Positions 41,063-49,146 of a DNA stretch of 64,000 bases are shown here, one piece after another. The position numbers and the translations under genes are program-made. Source of the stretch: an uncultured Treponema sp. Its GTDB lineage: Bacteria > Spirochaetota > Spirochaetia > Treponematales > Treponemataceae. The notes under the pieces were generated by a model. The model saw only the letters and a program-made list of their open reading frames with translations. It was not told where the DNA came from and did not search any database. The stretch spans positions 310,001-374,000 of the forward strand of contig NZ_CAKVAM010000003.1 of assembly GCF_934725225.1 (NCBI RefSeq), written 5' to 3'. Position 1 is the first letter of the stretch. Each line of letters opens with the position of its first letter.

Positions 41063-42175
41063 CTACGCAAGGCAGGAATCCAGTTTCCTGATGATTTTTT
41101 CCTTGTCGTAGCCCTTGCCGATAAACACAAGCTGATTCATCCTGTCGCCAAAATCCTTGTCCCAAGATGAACGCAGCTCCTTGTCATTTTCAAGGCACTC
41201 TTTCTGCGTGGCCTCGTCCAGAGCCGCAACCCAGTATGCAACCGCCATCACAGAAGAATTTCTTCCGGCCTGCTCAAAAAGAAGAACGTCCTGCGCCTTC
41301 TCCTTGAACCAGACATAGCCTTTTGCCCTGATAATTTCTTTTGGAAAGCCTTCGTTCACAAAATCCATGAATTTTTCCTGGCTGAACGGCTTTCTGCATT
41401 CGTATGCGAACGAAGAAATTCCGTATTCGTCCTCAAATCCGCGGTTCGTGTCGGAAAGACTGTTGATTGCCTTTTGAATTGCCGAAGAGGAATCTACCAT
41501 GTCAAAGTCGAATTTTGTCTCGGACACAATCTGCTCGATGTCAACTTTTCCGCGCACCGTCTTTACAATCTTCGCCTTTGGCTGGAAATCCCGGATAACC
41601 TTTATGACCTGCTCAGTCTTCTGATCGTCAAGCAAGTCAAGCTTGTTCAGGACAATCACGTTGCAGAATTCAATTTGGTCAACAATCAGCGTTGTAATAT
41701 CGTTCGACTTAAGATTGTTCGGGTCGTTCTCCTCGTAGTTCTCAAGGTCGGTCAAAAACTCGCGGTAAATTCTGTCGGCGTCAACAACCGTAACAATGTT
41801 CGAAAGAAAAACATTTGTGTCCGGAGTGTCGTCCTCATAGGCAAGAAAGGAAGCTGCAATCGCGCCGGGATCGCTTATTCCCGAAGCCTCCACAAAAACA
41901 GTCTCAATGGAATCTTTCTCGGAAATCTTCTCGACCTGCGCAAGAAACTCATCGCGCAAAGTGCAGCAGATACAGCCGTTCTGCATCTCGTACATTTCGC
42001 TTTGGGCAACCGCCGCTCCGTTCTTTTTCAGAATTTCAGCGTCAATGTTTATGCTTCCCATGTCGTTTACAATCAGCGCGACACGCCTTTTTTCCTGCCG
42101 AAGAATCTCGTTCAGCAGAGTTGTCTTACCAGAGCCAAGATAGCCCGTGATAAGCGTAACTGGTTTCTTTTTCAT
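41063..42175 (-). CDS. CobW/COG0523-family zinc GTPase chaperone
   Basis: 370 residues. GTPase motifs are G1 GYLGSGKTTLL, NKLD (VLNKLDLLD) and the metal-binding GCICCTLRDEF. A CobW C-terminal domain (GYVWFKEKAQDVLLFEQAG) follows. These proteins deliver zinc to client enzymes or sense zinc depletion. It lies 37 bp before the ZnuA-type gene on the same strand. Confidence 0.9.
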   Translation of the reverse strand: MKKKPVTLITGYLGSGKTTLLNEILRQEKRRVALIVNDMGSINIDAEILKKNGAAVAQSEMYEMQNGCICCTLRDEFLAQVEKISEKDSIETVFVEASGISDPGAIAASFLAYEDDTPDTNVFLSNIVTVVDADRIYREFLTDLENYEENDPNNLKSNDITTLIVDQIEFCNVIVLNKLDLLDDQKTEQVIKVIRDFQPKAKIVKTVRGKVDIEQIVSETKFDFDMVDSSSAIQKAINSLSDTNRGFEDEYGISSFAYECRKPFSQEKFMDFVNEGFPKEIIRAKGYVWFKEKAQDVLLFEQAGRNSSVMAVAYWVAALDEATQKECLENDKELRSSWDKDFGDRMNQLVFIGKGYDKEKIIRKLDSCLA

Positions 42176-42209
42176 TTTTTTTCTCTTTGAATAAAATTTG
42201 ATAATACGG

Positions 42210-42311
42210 GCGCTTCTGCCTAAAGGCAGACCGGGCTTTTCGGGGTTCCGCCTTTCGGCTTCATTCCTCGCTTCGCTTCGGAACGCTCCGCGCCCCTACA
42301 ATCCCTAGCGC
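42210..42311 (-). repeat. Structured intergenic element, copy b
   Basis: Minus strand: GCGCTAGGGATTGTAG at the start, GGAATGAAGCCGAAAGGCGG inside, AAAAGCCCGG, a CTGCC-TTTA-GGCAG hairpin, and the end AAGCGC. The closing pair is GCGCT/AGCGC, a compensatory change from GCGTT/AACGC in other copies. It lies between the small membrane protein gene and the GTPase gene. Confidence 0.75.
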
Positions 42312-42332
42312 ATAAAGATGAAAAGAGAATTT

Positions 42333-42644
42333 TCAGTTGTTAAGACGTGTCTTTAGAGAAATTAAAGAGTTATTGAAAAAAGTCTGATATGAATTTTTAA
42401 AGGAAAGTTTTAAGGCAAAATATCGCCGGGCAAAGAAACTTCCGGCTGCGCAAAGGGCAAGGCTCAAAAGCTTTGCGTTCTGCTCGGCAACTTGAATCAC
42501 AAAGCAGATTGGACAGGCGTCGCCTGAGCAGTCGTGCCCGGCCTCGGCAGCCGCAAAAAATACTGAGAAAACTGTAAGCAAGATAAAGACCGCCGCAAAA
42601 ACCGCGCGCAGCCTGTTCAATTTTGAATCCAGCCTTGAGTTCAT
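42333..42644 (-). CDS. Small membrane protein with HDC-CPIC motif
   Basis: 103 residues. One strong helix (VFAAVFILLTVFSVFFAAA) is followed by GHDCSGDACPICF, a likely metal-binding Cys/His cluster, and then a second helix. Proteins with this motif recur beside zinc genes; the function is unknown. The ATG overlaps the stop of the Fur-type gene (ATGA), so translation is coupled. Confidence 0.7.
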   Translation of the reverse strand: MNSRLDSKLNRLRAVFAAVFILLTVFSVFFAAAEAGHDCSGDACPICFVIQVAEQNAKLLSLALCAAGSFFARRYFALKLSFKNSYQTFFNNSLISLKTRLNN

Positions 42645-43054
42645 TCCAAAGTCCTGCATTTTTCGCAAAGTCCGTTCAGTGACGACAAAGAAAAATCAAC
42701 CTTGAAGCCGAAGTTTTCAGAAACCGATTTCAGGTAATCCGCCGTAAGCTTGTCCGAAAGATGAATCATCGCGCCGCATTTTTCACACTGAAAGTGAATA
42801 TGCTCGCCGCACTGTCCGTCTTCTTCCGCCCTCTGGTAAATAAAGCCGTCAGAAACAGCCGACTTGCGTTTTATGAGCCGCCCGCTTTCAACAAGCTTTT
42901 CAAGGTTGCGGTAAACAGTCGTCTTGTTCACACTTTCCCCGCGCTCAGAAAGAAAAGCAAGAAGCTCCATCGCAGAAAAACCGCTTTCCGTCCTTTCCTG
43001 AACAAACTGAGAAATCAATTCCGAAGTTTTAGTGTGATAAGATTTTTGCAACAC
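42641..43054 (-). CDS. Fur-family regulator, probably Zur
   Basis: 137 residues. The N-terminal winged helix (NKTTVYRNLEKLVESGRL) and the metal domain are clear: IHFQCEKCGAMIHL supplies one Cys pair and GLCEKC the other, forming the structural zinc site. Position at the head of the zinc genes suggests Zur. The start is a GTG at 43054, almost exactly where transcription should begin. Confidence 0.85.
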   Translation of the reverse strand: MLQKSYHTKTSELISQFVQERTESGFSAMELLAFLSERGESVNKTTVYRNLEKLVESGRLIKRKSAVSDGFIYQRAEEDGQCGEHIHFQCEKCGAMIHLSDKLTADYLKSVSENFGFKVDFSLSSLNGLCEKCRTLE

Positions 43055-43089
43055 AGTTGCATATTAGCGAAGTGAAAAAGAATTGTCAA
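43047..43089 (-). promoter_or_regulatory. Promoter and operator-like palindrome of the Fur-family gene
   Basis: On the minus strand TTGACA (43089-43084) and TAATAT (43066-43061) are 17 bp apart. A perfect palindrome TGCAAC-ACA-GTTGCA (43047-43061) covers the predicted start point and GTG codon, an expected place for autoregulation. Confidence 0.65.
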
Positions 43090-43194
43090 GAAAAATCTTC
43101 TGAGCGCAAAAGTATTCTGCATCGGCTGCGACATAAAACAAAGCTGTTTCTGTTATACTTGACTTTCTTGTCATTGTCGGGTTTTAGCCGACAA

Positions 43195-43244
43195 TCTCCT
43201 TGCAAAATCCCGCAGCAAACCGTAGGTATGCAAATCCCTAACGC
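43195..43244 (-). repeat. Truncated structured element, copy c
   Basis: Only the end AATCCCTAACGC (43233-43244) and nearby GC-rich bases remain. The other terminal half is not found. Confidence 0.4.
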
Positions 43245-43252
43245 ACGCTTCG

Positions 43253-43645
43253 CTAAATCCACCAGTTCGGAGTAAGCGCTCCAAGATTTACAATCTTCTT
43301 GTTTTCATAATCCAGCATGACCCCGATATTCTGGTAATCGTCAGGCATCAGCTGCGTCATAAGCTCACGGCAGGCACCGCAAGGCGGAATGGCTTTTCCA
43401 TCTTCATCAATCGCAATAACTTTTTTAATGGAATTCTCGCCGTTTGTTATCATGTTGAAAATGGCGTTTCTTTCAGCGCAGATTCCAAGCGTGCAAGCAC
43501 AGTCAATGCACACGCCTACATAGATTTTTCCCGAAGAGGACTCTATTGCCGCAGCAACTCCGCCAGCCTCTATAATCCTAGAAACCGTGCGCGGATTCAA
43601 AACCTTTTTCGCTGCCAAATACAATTCATCCCATTTTTCTTCCAT
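43253..43645 (-). CDS. Cytidine deaminase-family protein
   Basis: 130 residues. Zinc site and catalytic Glu are in CAERNAIF and PPCGACRELM. Length and pattern fit small cytidine or blasticidin-S-type deaminases. The real substrate is open. GGAG within ATGGAGCTTTTTATGG sets the second ATG (43645) as start. Confidence 0.85.
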   Translation of the reverse strand: MEEKWDELYLAAKKVLNPRTVSRIIEAGGVAAAIESSSGKIYVGVCIDCACTLGICAERNAIFNMITNGENSIKKVIAIDEDGKAIPPCGACRELMTQLMPDDYQNIGVMLDYENKKIVNLGALTPNWWI

Positions 43646-43728
43646 AAAAAGCTCCATTCAAAAGTCGATTTTGTTCACGAATTTTGTTTTTCAAAATTCC
43701 GCCCGCCCCGAACAACGAAATATGAATA

Positions 43729-44364
43729 TCACTTCACGCCGATTGAATCAATCCAGCTTCTAACTTCGCTTTCGCTTGCTCTAGTTCCGAACCTTTTTCC
43801 AGCGAGCCAAGTTCCGTTGTCAGCTCCGGCAAGCTCATGAAGAAGAACATCGCTTCTTCCAAGTCCCGAGTTCATCGAAGTGCAGAACGGAACAACTGTT
43901 TTTCCTTTAAAATCCGCGCCCTCGACAAATGCGTTTACAGGCCAGGCGTCGATTCCCCACCATATTGGTGCGCCGATAAAAACAGTCTCGTATCCGCTTA
44001 AATCCGGCATTTTACCTTTCATCGCGATAGGAAGTCTTTTCAGGTCGCTTACGGTCGCAGTTCCGTTCGCCTTTGAGCCAAAAATCGTGTCATGCTCGCG
44101 GCATACGCGGCTTTTCTTGTTTGTCCAGTCAAGGTCTGCGGAAGTGTAATCGTCCTTCGGCACAACCTCGAACAAGTCCGCTCCAAGATAAGACGCGATT
44201 TTTTCGGCAACCGCCTTTGTCGTTCCAGACGCGGAATAGTAAGCCACAAGGATTTTTCCGCTGTTCTTTCCGCCTGCCTGAAAATTAGAACCGCTTCCAG
44301 AACCAGCCGCGCAAGCAGAAAACACACTCAAAGCCGCAGCAGCAGCCATAACAATTTTTTTCAT
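43729..44364 (-). CDS. Exported flavodoxin, probable lipoprotein
   Basis: 211 residues. A signal with lipobox FSAC is followed by a flavodoxin fold: ILVAYYSASGTTKAVAEKIA binds the FMN phosphate, and FIGAPIWWGIDAWPVNAF and FCTSMNSGLG complete the site. Flavodoxins are normally cytoplasmic, so export is notable. It follows the second flavodoxin gene by 32 bp, in the same unit. Confidence 0.88.
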   Translation of the reverse strand: MKKIVMAAAAALSVFSACAAGSGSGSNFQAGGKNSGKILVAYYSASGTTKAVAEKIASYLGADLFEVVPKDDYTSADLDWTNKKSRVCREHDTIFGSKANGTATVSDLKRLPIAMKGKMPDLSGYETVFIGAPIWWGIDAWPVNAFVEGADFKGKTVVPFCTSMNSGLGRSDVLLHELAGADNGTWLAGKRFGTRASESEVRSWIDSIGVK

Positions 44365-44396
44365 ATTTTCCTCCAATGAATATTTATCTATCAATT

Positions 44397-45008
44397 TCAT
44401 TTCTCGCCGATTTTTTTTAGCCAATTTGAAACCCGCTCCTTACAAGAGTCAACAGTGTTTCGCGACTCCGAAAAAGCGTTCTGCTCAACAGCGGCTTTCG
44501 GCTCCAGCCTTGCGATTGTGCGGGGCGTGCCTGCAAGTCCGCTTCCGCCGTGAACAGTGAACGGAACAACTTTTTTTCCGCTCAAGTCGTAGCCGTCAAA
44601 AAAAGAATACAGGACAGGCGGCAAATCCGCGTTCCAAATCGGATAGCCCACAAAAACCGTGTCGTAGCTTTCAAAATCCGAAATCTTTCCGCGGATTTCA
44701 GGGCGCGAATTAGCCCGCTGCTCACGCGCCGCGCGGTTCAAAAGCGCAGTGTGGTCAGTCGGATATGCGTCTTTCGCTTCAAGACGGAAAATGTCCGCGC
44801 CGGTCTCCTCCGCAATAAGGCCCGCAACATACTGAACATTCCCCAACGCCTTTTCGTCCACCACGACAAGACTATTCTCCTCGTTCCGCGTAAGCCCCGA
44901 AGTTTTTGTGCTTTCAGGAACAGAAAAATAAACCACAAGCGACTTTGCAAAAGCCGAAAAACACAGCGCTGCCGCCGCAATAAAAGCAAAAATCAGTTTT
45001 TTCATCAT
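44397..45008 (-). CDS. Exported flavodoxin
   Basis: 203 residues with a signal peptide ending FSAFA. LVVYFSVPESTKTSG is the phosphate loop, with VGYPIWNADLPPVLYSFFDG and PFTVHGGSGLAG further on. It heads a two-flavodoxin unit driven by the shared motif at 45071-45121, which makes it a member of the inferred LysR regulon. Confidence 0.88.
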   Translation of the reverse strand: MMKKLIFAFIAAAALCFSAFAKSLVVYFSVPESTKTSGLTRNEENSLVVVDEKALGNVQYVAGLIAEETGADIFRLEAKDAYPTDHTALLNRAAREQRANSRPEIRGKISDFESYDTVFVGYPIWNADLPPVLYSFFDGYDLSGKKVVPFTVHGGSGLAGTPRTIARLEPKAAVEQNAFSESRNTVDSCKERVSNWLKKIGEK

Positions 45009-45070
45009 TCTTGACCTCTCTTGAAAGATTTCCGCCGAATCTCTTTATGCCTAGAATATAAACCAGGCAG

Positions 45071-45121
45071 AAAAATATTTAAAATACAACTTTCTTTTAG
45101 CCAGTATGAGTTTTGGTTATG
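45071..45121 (-). promoter_or_regulatory. Shared LysR-type promoter motif, copy 2 (flavodoxins)
   Basis: Minus strand: CATAACCAAAACTCATACTG, then GCTAAAAGAAAGTTGTATTT and TAAATATTTT. Nearly identical to copy 3. It begins four bases past the FGE-like stop. Confidence 0.85.
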
Positions 45122-45124
45122 CTC

Positions 45125-45865
45125 TCACACCGCGCTTCTAACAAGCCTAAGCCCAAGCCCTTCGCCGCAAAAATCCGCAGTCGTAACAAAACGGTAATCC
45201 GGCGTGCAGTAGCCCTCGCAGTAAATCCAGCAGCCGCCGCGCCCCACATGGGCAGGATTTTTTCCCTTGTAAGACGGATTCCAGCACCGCTCTCCAACAT
45301 TTCCGCTCATGTCGTAAAGTCCAAGCTCATTCGCCTTTTTCTGCCCCACAGGATGCGAAAGACCGCCGGAATTTCCGTCATACCAGCCGACTTCCCCGAT
45401 GTTGTTTGAGCCTGAATACTTGAAGCCTTTCGACTTTTTTCCGCCGCGCGCCGCATATTCCCATTCAGGCAAAGTCGGAAGCCTGTAGCCGTTCTTTGAA
45501 AAATCGCATACCCATTTTCCGCCCGACTGATAATAGCACTCGTCAAGATTTTCCATGCGGCTCAAAGCGTTGCAGAATTCAATGCAGTCAAGCCCCGAAA
45601 CATTCTCGACAGGCCGCCTCATATCCGAAACTCCGGCAGGATTTTTCCCGGTCACACGCTTGTAAAACTCCGCCGTAATCTCGTATCTTGAAATGTAAAA
45701 ATCCGCGACCGTCTCAGCATGAAAAGTGTAATCATCAGGATTTTTCGTGCCGGAAGAAGAGATGAACTCGCCGCCCTCCACAAAGACAAAGCCACTGTCA
45801 ATGTCCGAAGCAAAAGCCGGAATCCCCACAAGAAAGGAAAACGCAAAAAGAAAAGATTTTTTCAT
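45125..45865 (-). CDS. Exported formylglycine-generating-enzyme-like (SUMF1) protein
   Basis: 246 residues with a signal peptide ending AFAS. FGE-fold landmarks: FVEGGEFISSSG, ISRYEITAEFYKRV, YRLPTLPEWEYAARGG, GLYDMSGNVGERCWN, GRGGCWIY and the end GLRLVRS. FGE proteins modify sulfatase cysteines. Many relatives bind other ligands, and no sulfatase gene is here. It has its own copy of the regulon motif upstream. Confidence 0.85.
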   Translation of the reverse strand: MKKSFLFAFSFLVGIPAFASDIDSGFVFVEGGEFISSSGTKNPDDYTFHAETVADFYISRYEITAEFYKRVTGKNPAGVSDMRRPVENVSGLDCIEFCNALSRMENLDECYYQSGGKWVCDFSKNGYRLPTLPEWEYAARGGKKSKGFKYSGSNNIGEVGWYDGNSGGLSHPVGQKKANELGLYDMSGNVGERCWNPSYKGKNPAHVGRGGCWIYCEGYCTPDYRFVTTADFCGEGLGLRLVRSAV

Positions 45866-45897
45866 AATTCCCATAACAGAAAAATAACCGGGATTTG

Positions 45898-45947
45898 AAA
45901 ATATTTAAAATACAACTTTCTTTTAGCCAGTATGAATTTTGGTTATG
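45898..45947 (-). promoter_or_regulatory. Shared LysR-type promoter motif, copy 3 (FGE-like gene)
   Basis: Minus strand: CATAACCAAAATTCATACTG, then GCTAAAAGAAAGTTGTATTT. One or two bases differ from copy 2. Confidence 0.85.
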
Positions 45948-45965
45948 ACAAGTAGAGAAAGAAAA

Positions 45966-46002
45966 TAAAAAAAAACAGCCACTGCCGAAAAGCAGAAGCT
46001 GC
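45966..46002 (-). terminator. Terminator of the DUF6261 gene
   Basis: Nested stem CAGC/GCTG and CTGC/GCAG (45976-46001) with an A run to its left, which is a T run on the minus strand. It separates the DUF6261 gene from the next regulon promoter. Confidence 0.6.
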
Positions 46003-46043
46003 CTGAAAAAACATGACGCATGGCATTTATGCAACAGTTCTCC

Positions 46044-46064
46044 GGGTCAAGCCCTAAGATGACA
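46044..46064. repeat. Fragment of the 129-bp palindrome family
   Basis: GGGTCAAGCCCTAAGATGAC is nearly the same as the right end of the palindrome at 14775-14903 (GGGTCAAGCCCGATAATGAC). Confidence 0.55.
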
Positions 46065-46119
46065 TTACCTGCCACACATTGCTCATTGCGAATTATTCAT
46101 TAAGCATTACAAATTGAAC

Positions 46120-46815
46120 TCACTTTCCGCGTTTTGAGACAGTCGCGTTCGCCTTTGCAATTTCTGCCTCGCACTTTGTGGCAAAGTCCTTATAGTCCGC
46201 AAGAGGGGCAACCGCGCTAAGATACGGCACGAGCTTGTCGTTCAGCACGGAAATCAGGCTCTTCTTTACCGAAGTCGCGCTCTCGCCTCTGTTCATGCTC
46301 GCGTTCGTAAAGTCGTCGTTCGCCTTGTTGAAGCTGTCCTGGGCCGTCCGCAACTCTGAAACAAGCTCGCCAACTCCGTCCAAAGCCGCAACGTCAGCCT
46401 TTAGAGATTCCGCTCCGAAGTCCTCAAGCATGCTTTCAATCAAAGAAGACTCCTCGGCAAAGTTTTTCTGCGTAATCTGCCTTCCGTATTTGCCGAAGAC
46501 CGCAAGAAGATTCTGTGCCGCCGACTTTTTAGCCGCGACAGGAATCGCAGCGTAGCCTGTAAGAGCGTCGCCCAAGTTCCGGATAATCTCGTCGCGCGCA
46601 ATGTCCGCCTCGTCAAGCGTGCTTGAGACGCGGTCGCTCTTGATAGCCGTTGTGATGTCCGCAGAAAGCTTTTCAGCTTCCGCCATAATAAGCGAAAGGT
46701 TTGCGTCCTTAGAAACGGCATTTTCCGCGGCACAAGAGTCCTTGTACAGACGCACAAGAACGTCAGAAAGCGTGTCTAGTTCTGCGACACGGATTTTTGA
46801 AATAATCTTATTCAT
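46120..46815 (-). CDS. DUF6261-family protein
   Basis: 231 residues, all helical with heptad-like Leu/Ala spacing and no membrane segment. N-terminal RVAELDTLSDVLVRLYKDS and a later SELRTAQDSFNKANDDF fit the DUF6261 group known from Treponema and Bacteroidetes. Function unknown. AAGGAGG precedes the ATG. Confidence 0.75.
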   Translation of the reverse strand: MNKIISKIRVAELDTLSDVLVRLYKDSCAAENAVSKDANLSLIMAEAEKLSADITTAIKSDRVSSTLDEADIARDEIIRNLGDALTGYAAIPVAAKKSAAQNLLAVFGKYGRQITQKNFAEESSLIESMLEDFGAESLKADVAALDGVGELVSELRTAQDSFNKANDDFTNASMNRGESATSVKKSLISVLNDKLVPYLSAVAPLADYKDFATKCEAEIAKANATVSKRGK

Positions 46816-47029
46816 TTTGACCTCCTTAGAAAAAATGAATGGCTGGAATTTGATTGGTCATTCTGTCTTGGAAGTCAAAATGTACAATCCCGATAGTCTG
46901 TTTCCTCCATGAATGGAAAAATTAAACTCTTCACAAAGAAGAATAAGGGAATACTAATATTAACGCAAGGCTAAAAACGGCAAGATGAAAAAATAAACAG
47001 AACAAGTCGGATTTGTATTTTTTTGCAGA
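46816..47029. other. AT-rich upstream region of the DUF6261 gene
   Basis: About 210 bp with no gene or clear repeat. It should hold the DUF6261 promoter. The 41-bp array B begins at its right edge. Confidence 0.5.
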
Positions 47030-47310
47030 TTTTAAAATTCCGCAGTCAGAAATGACGTGCGGACAGACCGCGGAATCATTCCGTTTGAAAAAATTACGCC
47101 AGTTCACGCTGCGGAATTATTCTGTTTGAAGAAATTGCGTCAGTTCAACGTGCGGAATTTTTCCGCAGCATGAAAGCAGACAAATTCACCTCGCGGAATT
47201 ATTCCGTTCATCGAAATTATGTGCGGACAGCCTGCGGAATTTTTCCGCAACAGGAAAGCAGATAAATTCTGCTTGTGGAATCATTCCGTTTATAAAAATT
47301 AAGTCAGTTT
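47030..47310. repeat. 41-bp tandem palindrome array B (CGGAAT-N-ATTCCG)
   Basis: CGGAAT (TGGAAT in the last) starts at 47071, 47112, 47153, 47194, 47235 and 47276, always 41 bp apart. A half site ATTCCG lies in phase at 47037. Units share GAAAT-like and GTGCGGACAG words after the palindrome. The 12-mer TGTGCGGACAGC at 47220 is identical, and in the same phase, to array A. It ends 12 bp from the AbiC stop codon. Confidence 0.9.
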
Positions 47311-47321
47311 GGGGTGTGAAA

Positions 47322-48089
47322 TTAAATTTTATTATTAACAACCGAAATCAAAAAGTCTGCAACTGTCATCGCCGAATTTACAAATAATTGCGCATGATGT
47401 TCTTTTATAGCAATACGTTTATTTCCAACGCCATGAGAGTCACTGCTTTTATTCCTCATCTCTGAAATAGACATAATGATTTTATCAAGTCCAGAAAGTA
47501 AATCATTAATCCGTTTATCAGTTTCTCTATTTTGGTGCATATTATATAAAAGTTTTACTTGGGTATAGAGTTTTATAATATTTCCACTGTCCGTTGGTTT
47601 TTGATTTTGTTTTTCAATGGCAAAACAGAAAACTTCTTCTATAAGAGTTCTAGCTTTTGTTATCGCGCTATCAAAATTGCCATTCTGAATATCTTCATTA
47701 GCTCTTTTTGTTATGCTGATAATATACCCACGGTTTATATTTTGTATTGTAGAAATATCCACAATAGAATTAATTTTATATTTTTCCAAAAGACATTTAC
47801 ATTTTTCATATTGCTTATGTTTTTTGTCTGTTCCATAAATTGAATTGTCATAAAGTTTAGCTTCATAGTACCTTAACAAATTGGTACTTAACTTTATGAT
47901 TTTTTCATCAGAACATTCTGAAAAATATTTAGTCAAAGATTTTCCTTTTGATAAATTATATTTACGGCATAATTCTTCGCCTATACTTTCTCTTGTAAAA
48001 TTATTGAATCTATCCGTTGAAAAATCAAAGACATAACCGTCTCCATTATTAAAAAAGTCCAAGAATATATCTTTATCAATTGTATCCAT
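47322..48089 (-). CDS. Abortive-infection AbiC-like protein
   Basis: 255 residues. The C-terminal region (FDSAITKARTLIEEVFCFAI, then MRNKSSDSHGVGNKRIAI and HHAQLFVNSAMTVADFL) is the Abi_C domain. The N-terminal 110 residues contain IGEELCRKYNLSKGKSLTKY, like AbiJ-type N-terminal domains. Such proteins abort phage growth. It follows the HaeIII-like methyltransferase by 13 bp, so it travels with that system. Confidence 0.8.
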   Translation of the reverse strand: MDTIDKDIFLDFFNNGDGYVFDFSTDRFNNFTRESIGEELCRKYNLSKGKSLTKYFSECSDEKIIKLSTNLLRYYEAKLYDNSIYGTDKKHKQYEKCKCLLEKYKINSIVDISTIQNINRGYIISITKRANEDIQNGNFDSAITKARTLIEEVFCFAIEKQNQKPTDSGNIIKLYTQVKLLYNMHQNRETDKRINDLLSGLDKIIMSISEMRNKSSDSHGVGNKRIAIKEHHAQLFVNSAMTVADFLISVVNNKI

Positions 48090-48102
48090 TTATTTTTCTA
48101 CA

Positions 48103-49146
48103 TTATGCAGTTACCAATATTTTTTCAGTATTAGTATTTGTTGCAAATTCAACTTGATTTTCCAGTGTCTTTTTTATTGCAGTTGCGATTTCAAAGGCAA
48201 GGTTTACCGGCACTGCGTTTCCAATCATCTTGTATGCGTCGTCCACATTTTCATAGATGAACTGAAACGTGTCTGGAAATCCTTGAACTCTTGCAACTTC
48301 GCGGACTGTCATTCTGCGATAAAGGTTTTCTTTTTCTTTTACAAACTCGCATTTATTCAAGCCGACTTTCTGCATTTTAGGAGCCTGCGGATGCAACTGG
48401 CATTGACGACCGCTCGCCTGAACTGTAAAAGCCTGCTCATCCCAGGATTTTACACGGTTTCGGCTCATAAAAATCGGAGAATATGCGCCTGTAAAATATT
48501 CGTTATTGTTTATAGCGTCCGGATTTCTGTGATTTTTAGGCAAAGCAGGAACAGCGGTATCTTTCAAATCCCAGATAATATCCTTGAGACTGATTTTTTT
48601 GTCATCTTCTTCTGTAGAGCCTCTTGGAAACTGAAAATTTATATTCAAGTCGCTTCTGAATCCGATGTAGAAAACACGTTTTCGCTCCTGAGCAACGCCG
48701 TAATCTTTTGCATTCACCATTGTCAAAGAAACATCATAGCCGGCATCTTTAAAAAGCGTAAGAATATTCTGAACGGCTTCCGAATGTCGTTTTGCCAACA
48801 TTCCGCTCACATTTTCTGCAAGGAAAAATTTCGGTCTTTTGTTTTTTAAGATTCTAATATATTCATAAAAAAGTTTTCCGCGTGGGTCGTCAATTCCACG
48901 TAAAGAACCGGCTTCTGACCAAGACTGACAAGGCGGACCTCCGATAATTCCGTCAATCTCATCTGGAAAATCCTCTTCTTTTATATTTCTGATGTCGCCA
49001 CGGATAAGTTTTGTTTTCGGATGATTTTTTTCAAAAGTTGCCCAAATTGACGAGTCAAATTCATTTGCAATCGGAATTTCAAATCCTGCTTTTTCAAATC
49101 CCAAATCAAGACCGCCGCAGCCGCTGAAAAGACTTATTACTTTCAT
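48103..49146 (-). CDS. GGCC-type DNA cytosine-5 methyltransferase (M.HaeIII-like)
   Basis: 347 residues. Motif I ISLFSGCGGLDLGFEKAGF, catalytic GGPPCQSWSEAGSLRG, VI FFLAENV, VIII YGVAQERKRVFYIGF, and X YKMIGNAVPVNLAFEIA. The target-recognition part contains QAFTVQASGRQCQLHPQAP, which I recall as closely matching M.HaeIII; the paired nuclease also belongs to a GGCC family. It overlaps the nuclease stop by 4 bp. Confidence 0.93.
   Translation of the reverse strand: MKVISLFSGCGGLDLGFEKAGFEIPIANEFDSSIWATFEKNHPKTKLIRGDIRNIKEEDFPDEIDGIIGGPPCQSWSEAGSLRGIDDPRGKLFYEYIRILKNKRPKFFLAENVSGMLAKRHSEAVQNILTLFKDAGYDVSLTMVNAKDYGVAQERKRVFYIGFRSDLNINFQFPRGSTEEDDKKISLKDIIWDLKDTAVPALPKNHRNPDAINNNEYFTGAYSPIFMSRNRVKSWDEQAFTVQASGRQCQLHPQAPKMQKVGLNKCEFVKEKENLYRRMTVREVARVQGFPDTFQFIYENVDDAYKMIGNAVPVNLAFEIATAIKKTLENQVEFATNTNTEKILVTA

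Noticed and set aside
41474..42190. 238-codon frame antisense to the CobW-type gene
   Set aside because: It mirrors the GTPase codons and has no motif or ribosome site.
45125..45865. Active formylglycine-generating enzyme for a sulfatase
   Set aside because: No sulfatase is nearby, and the fold is widely reused for other roles. Only family membership is claimed.
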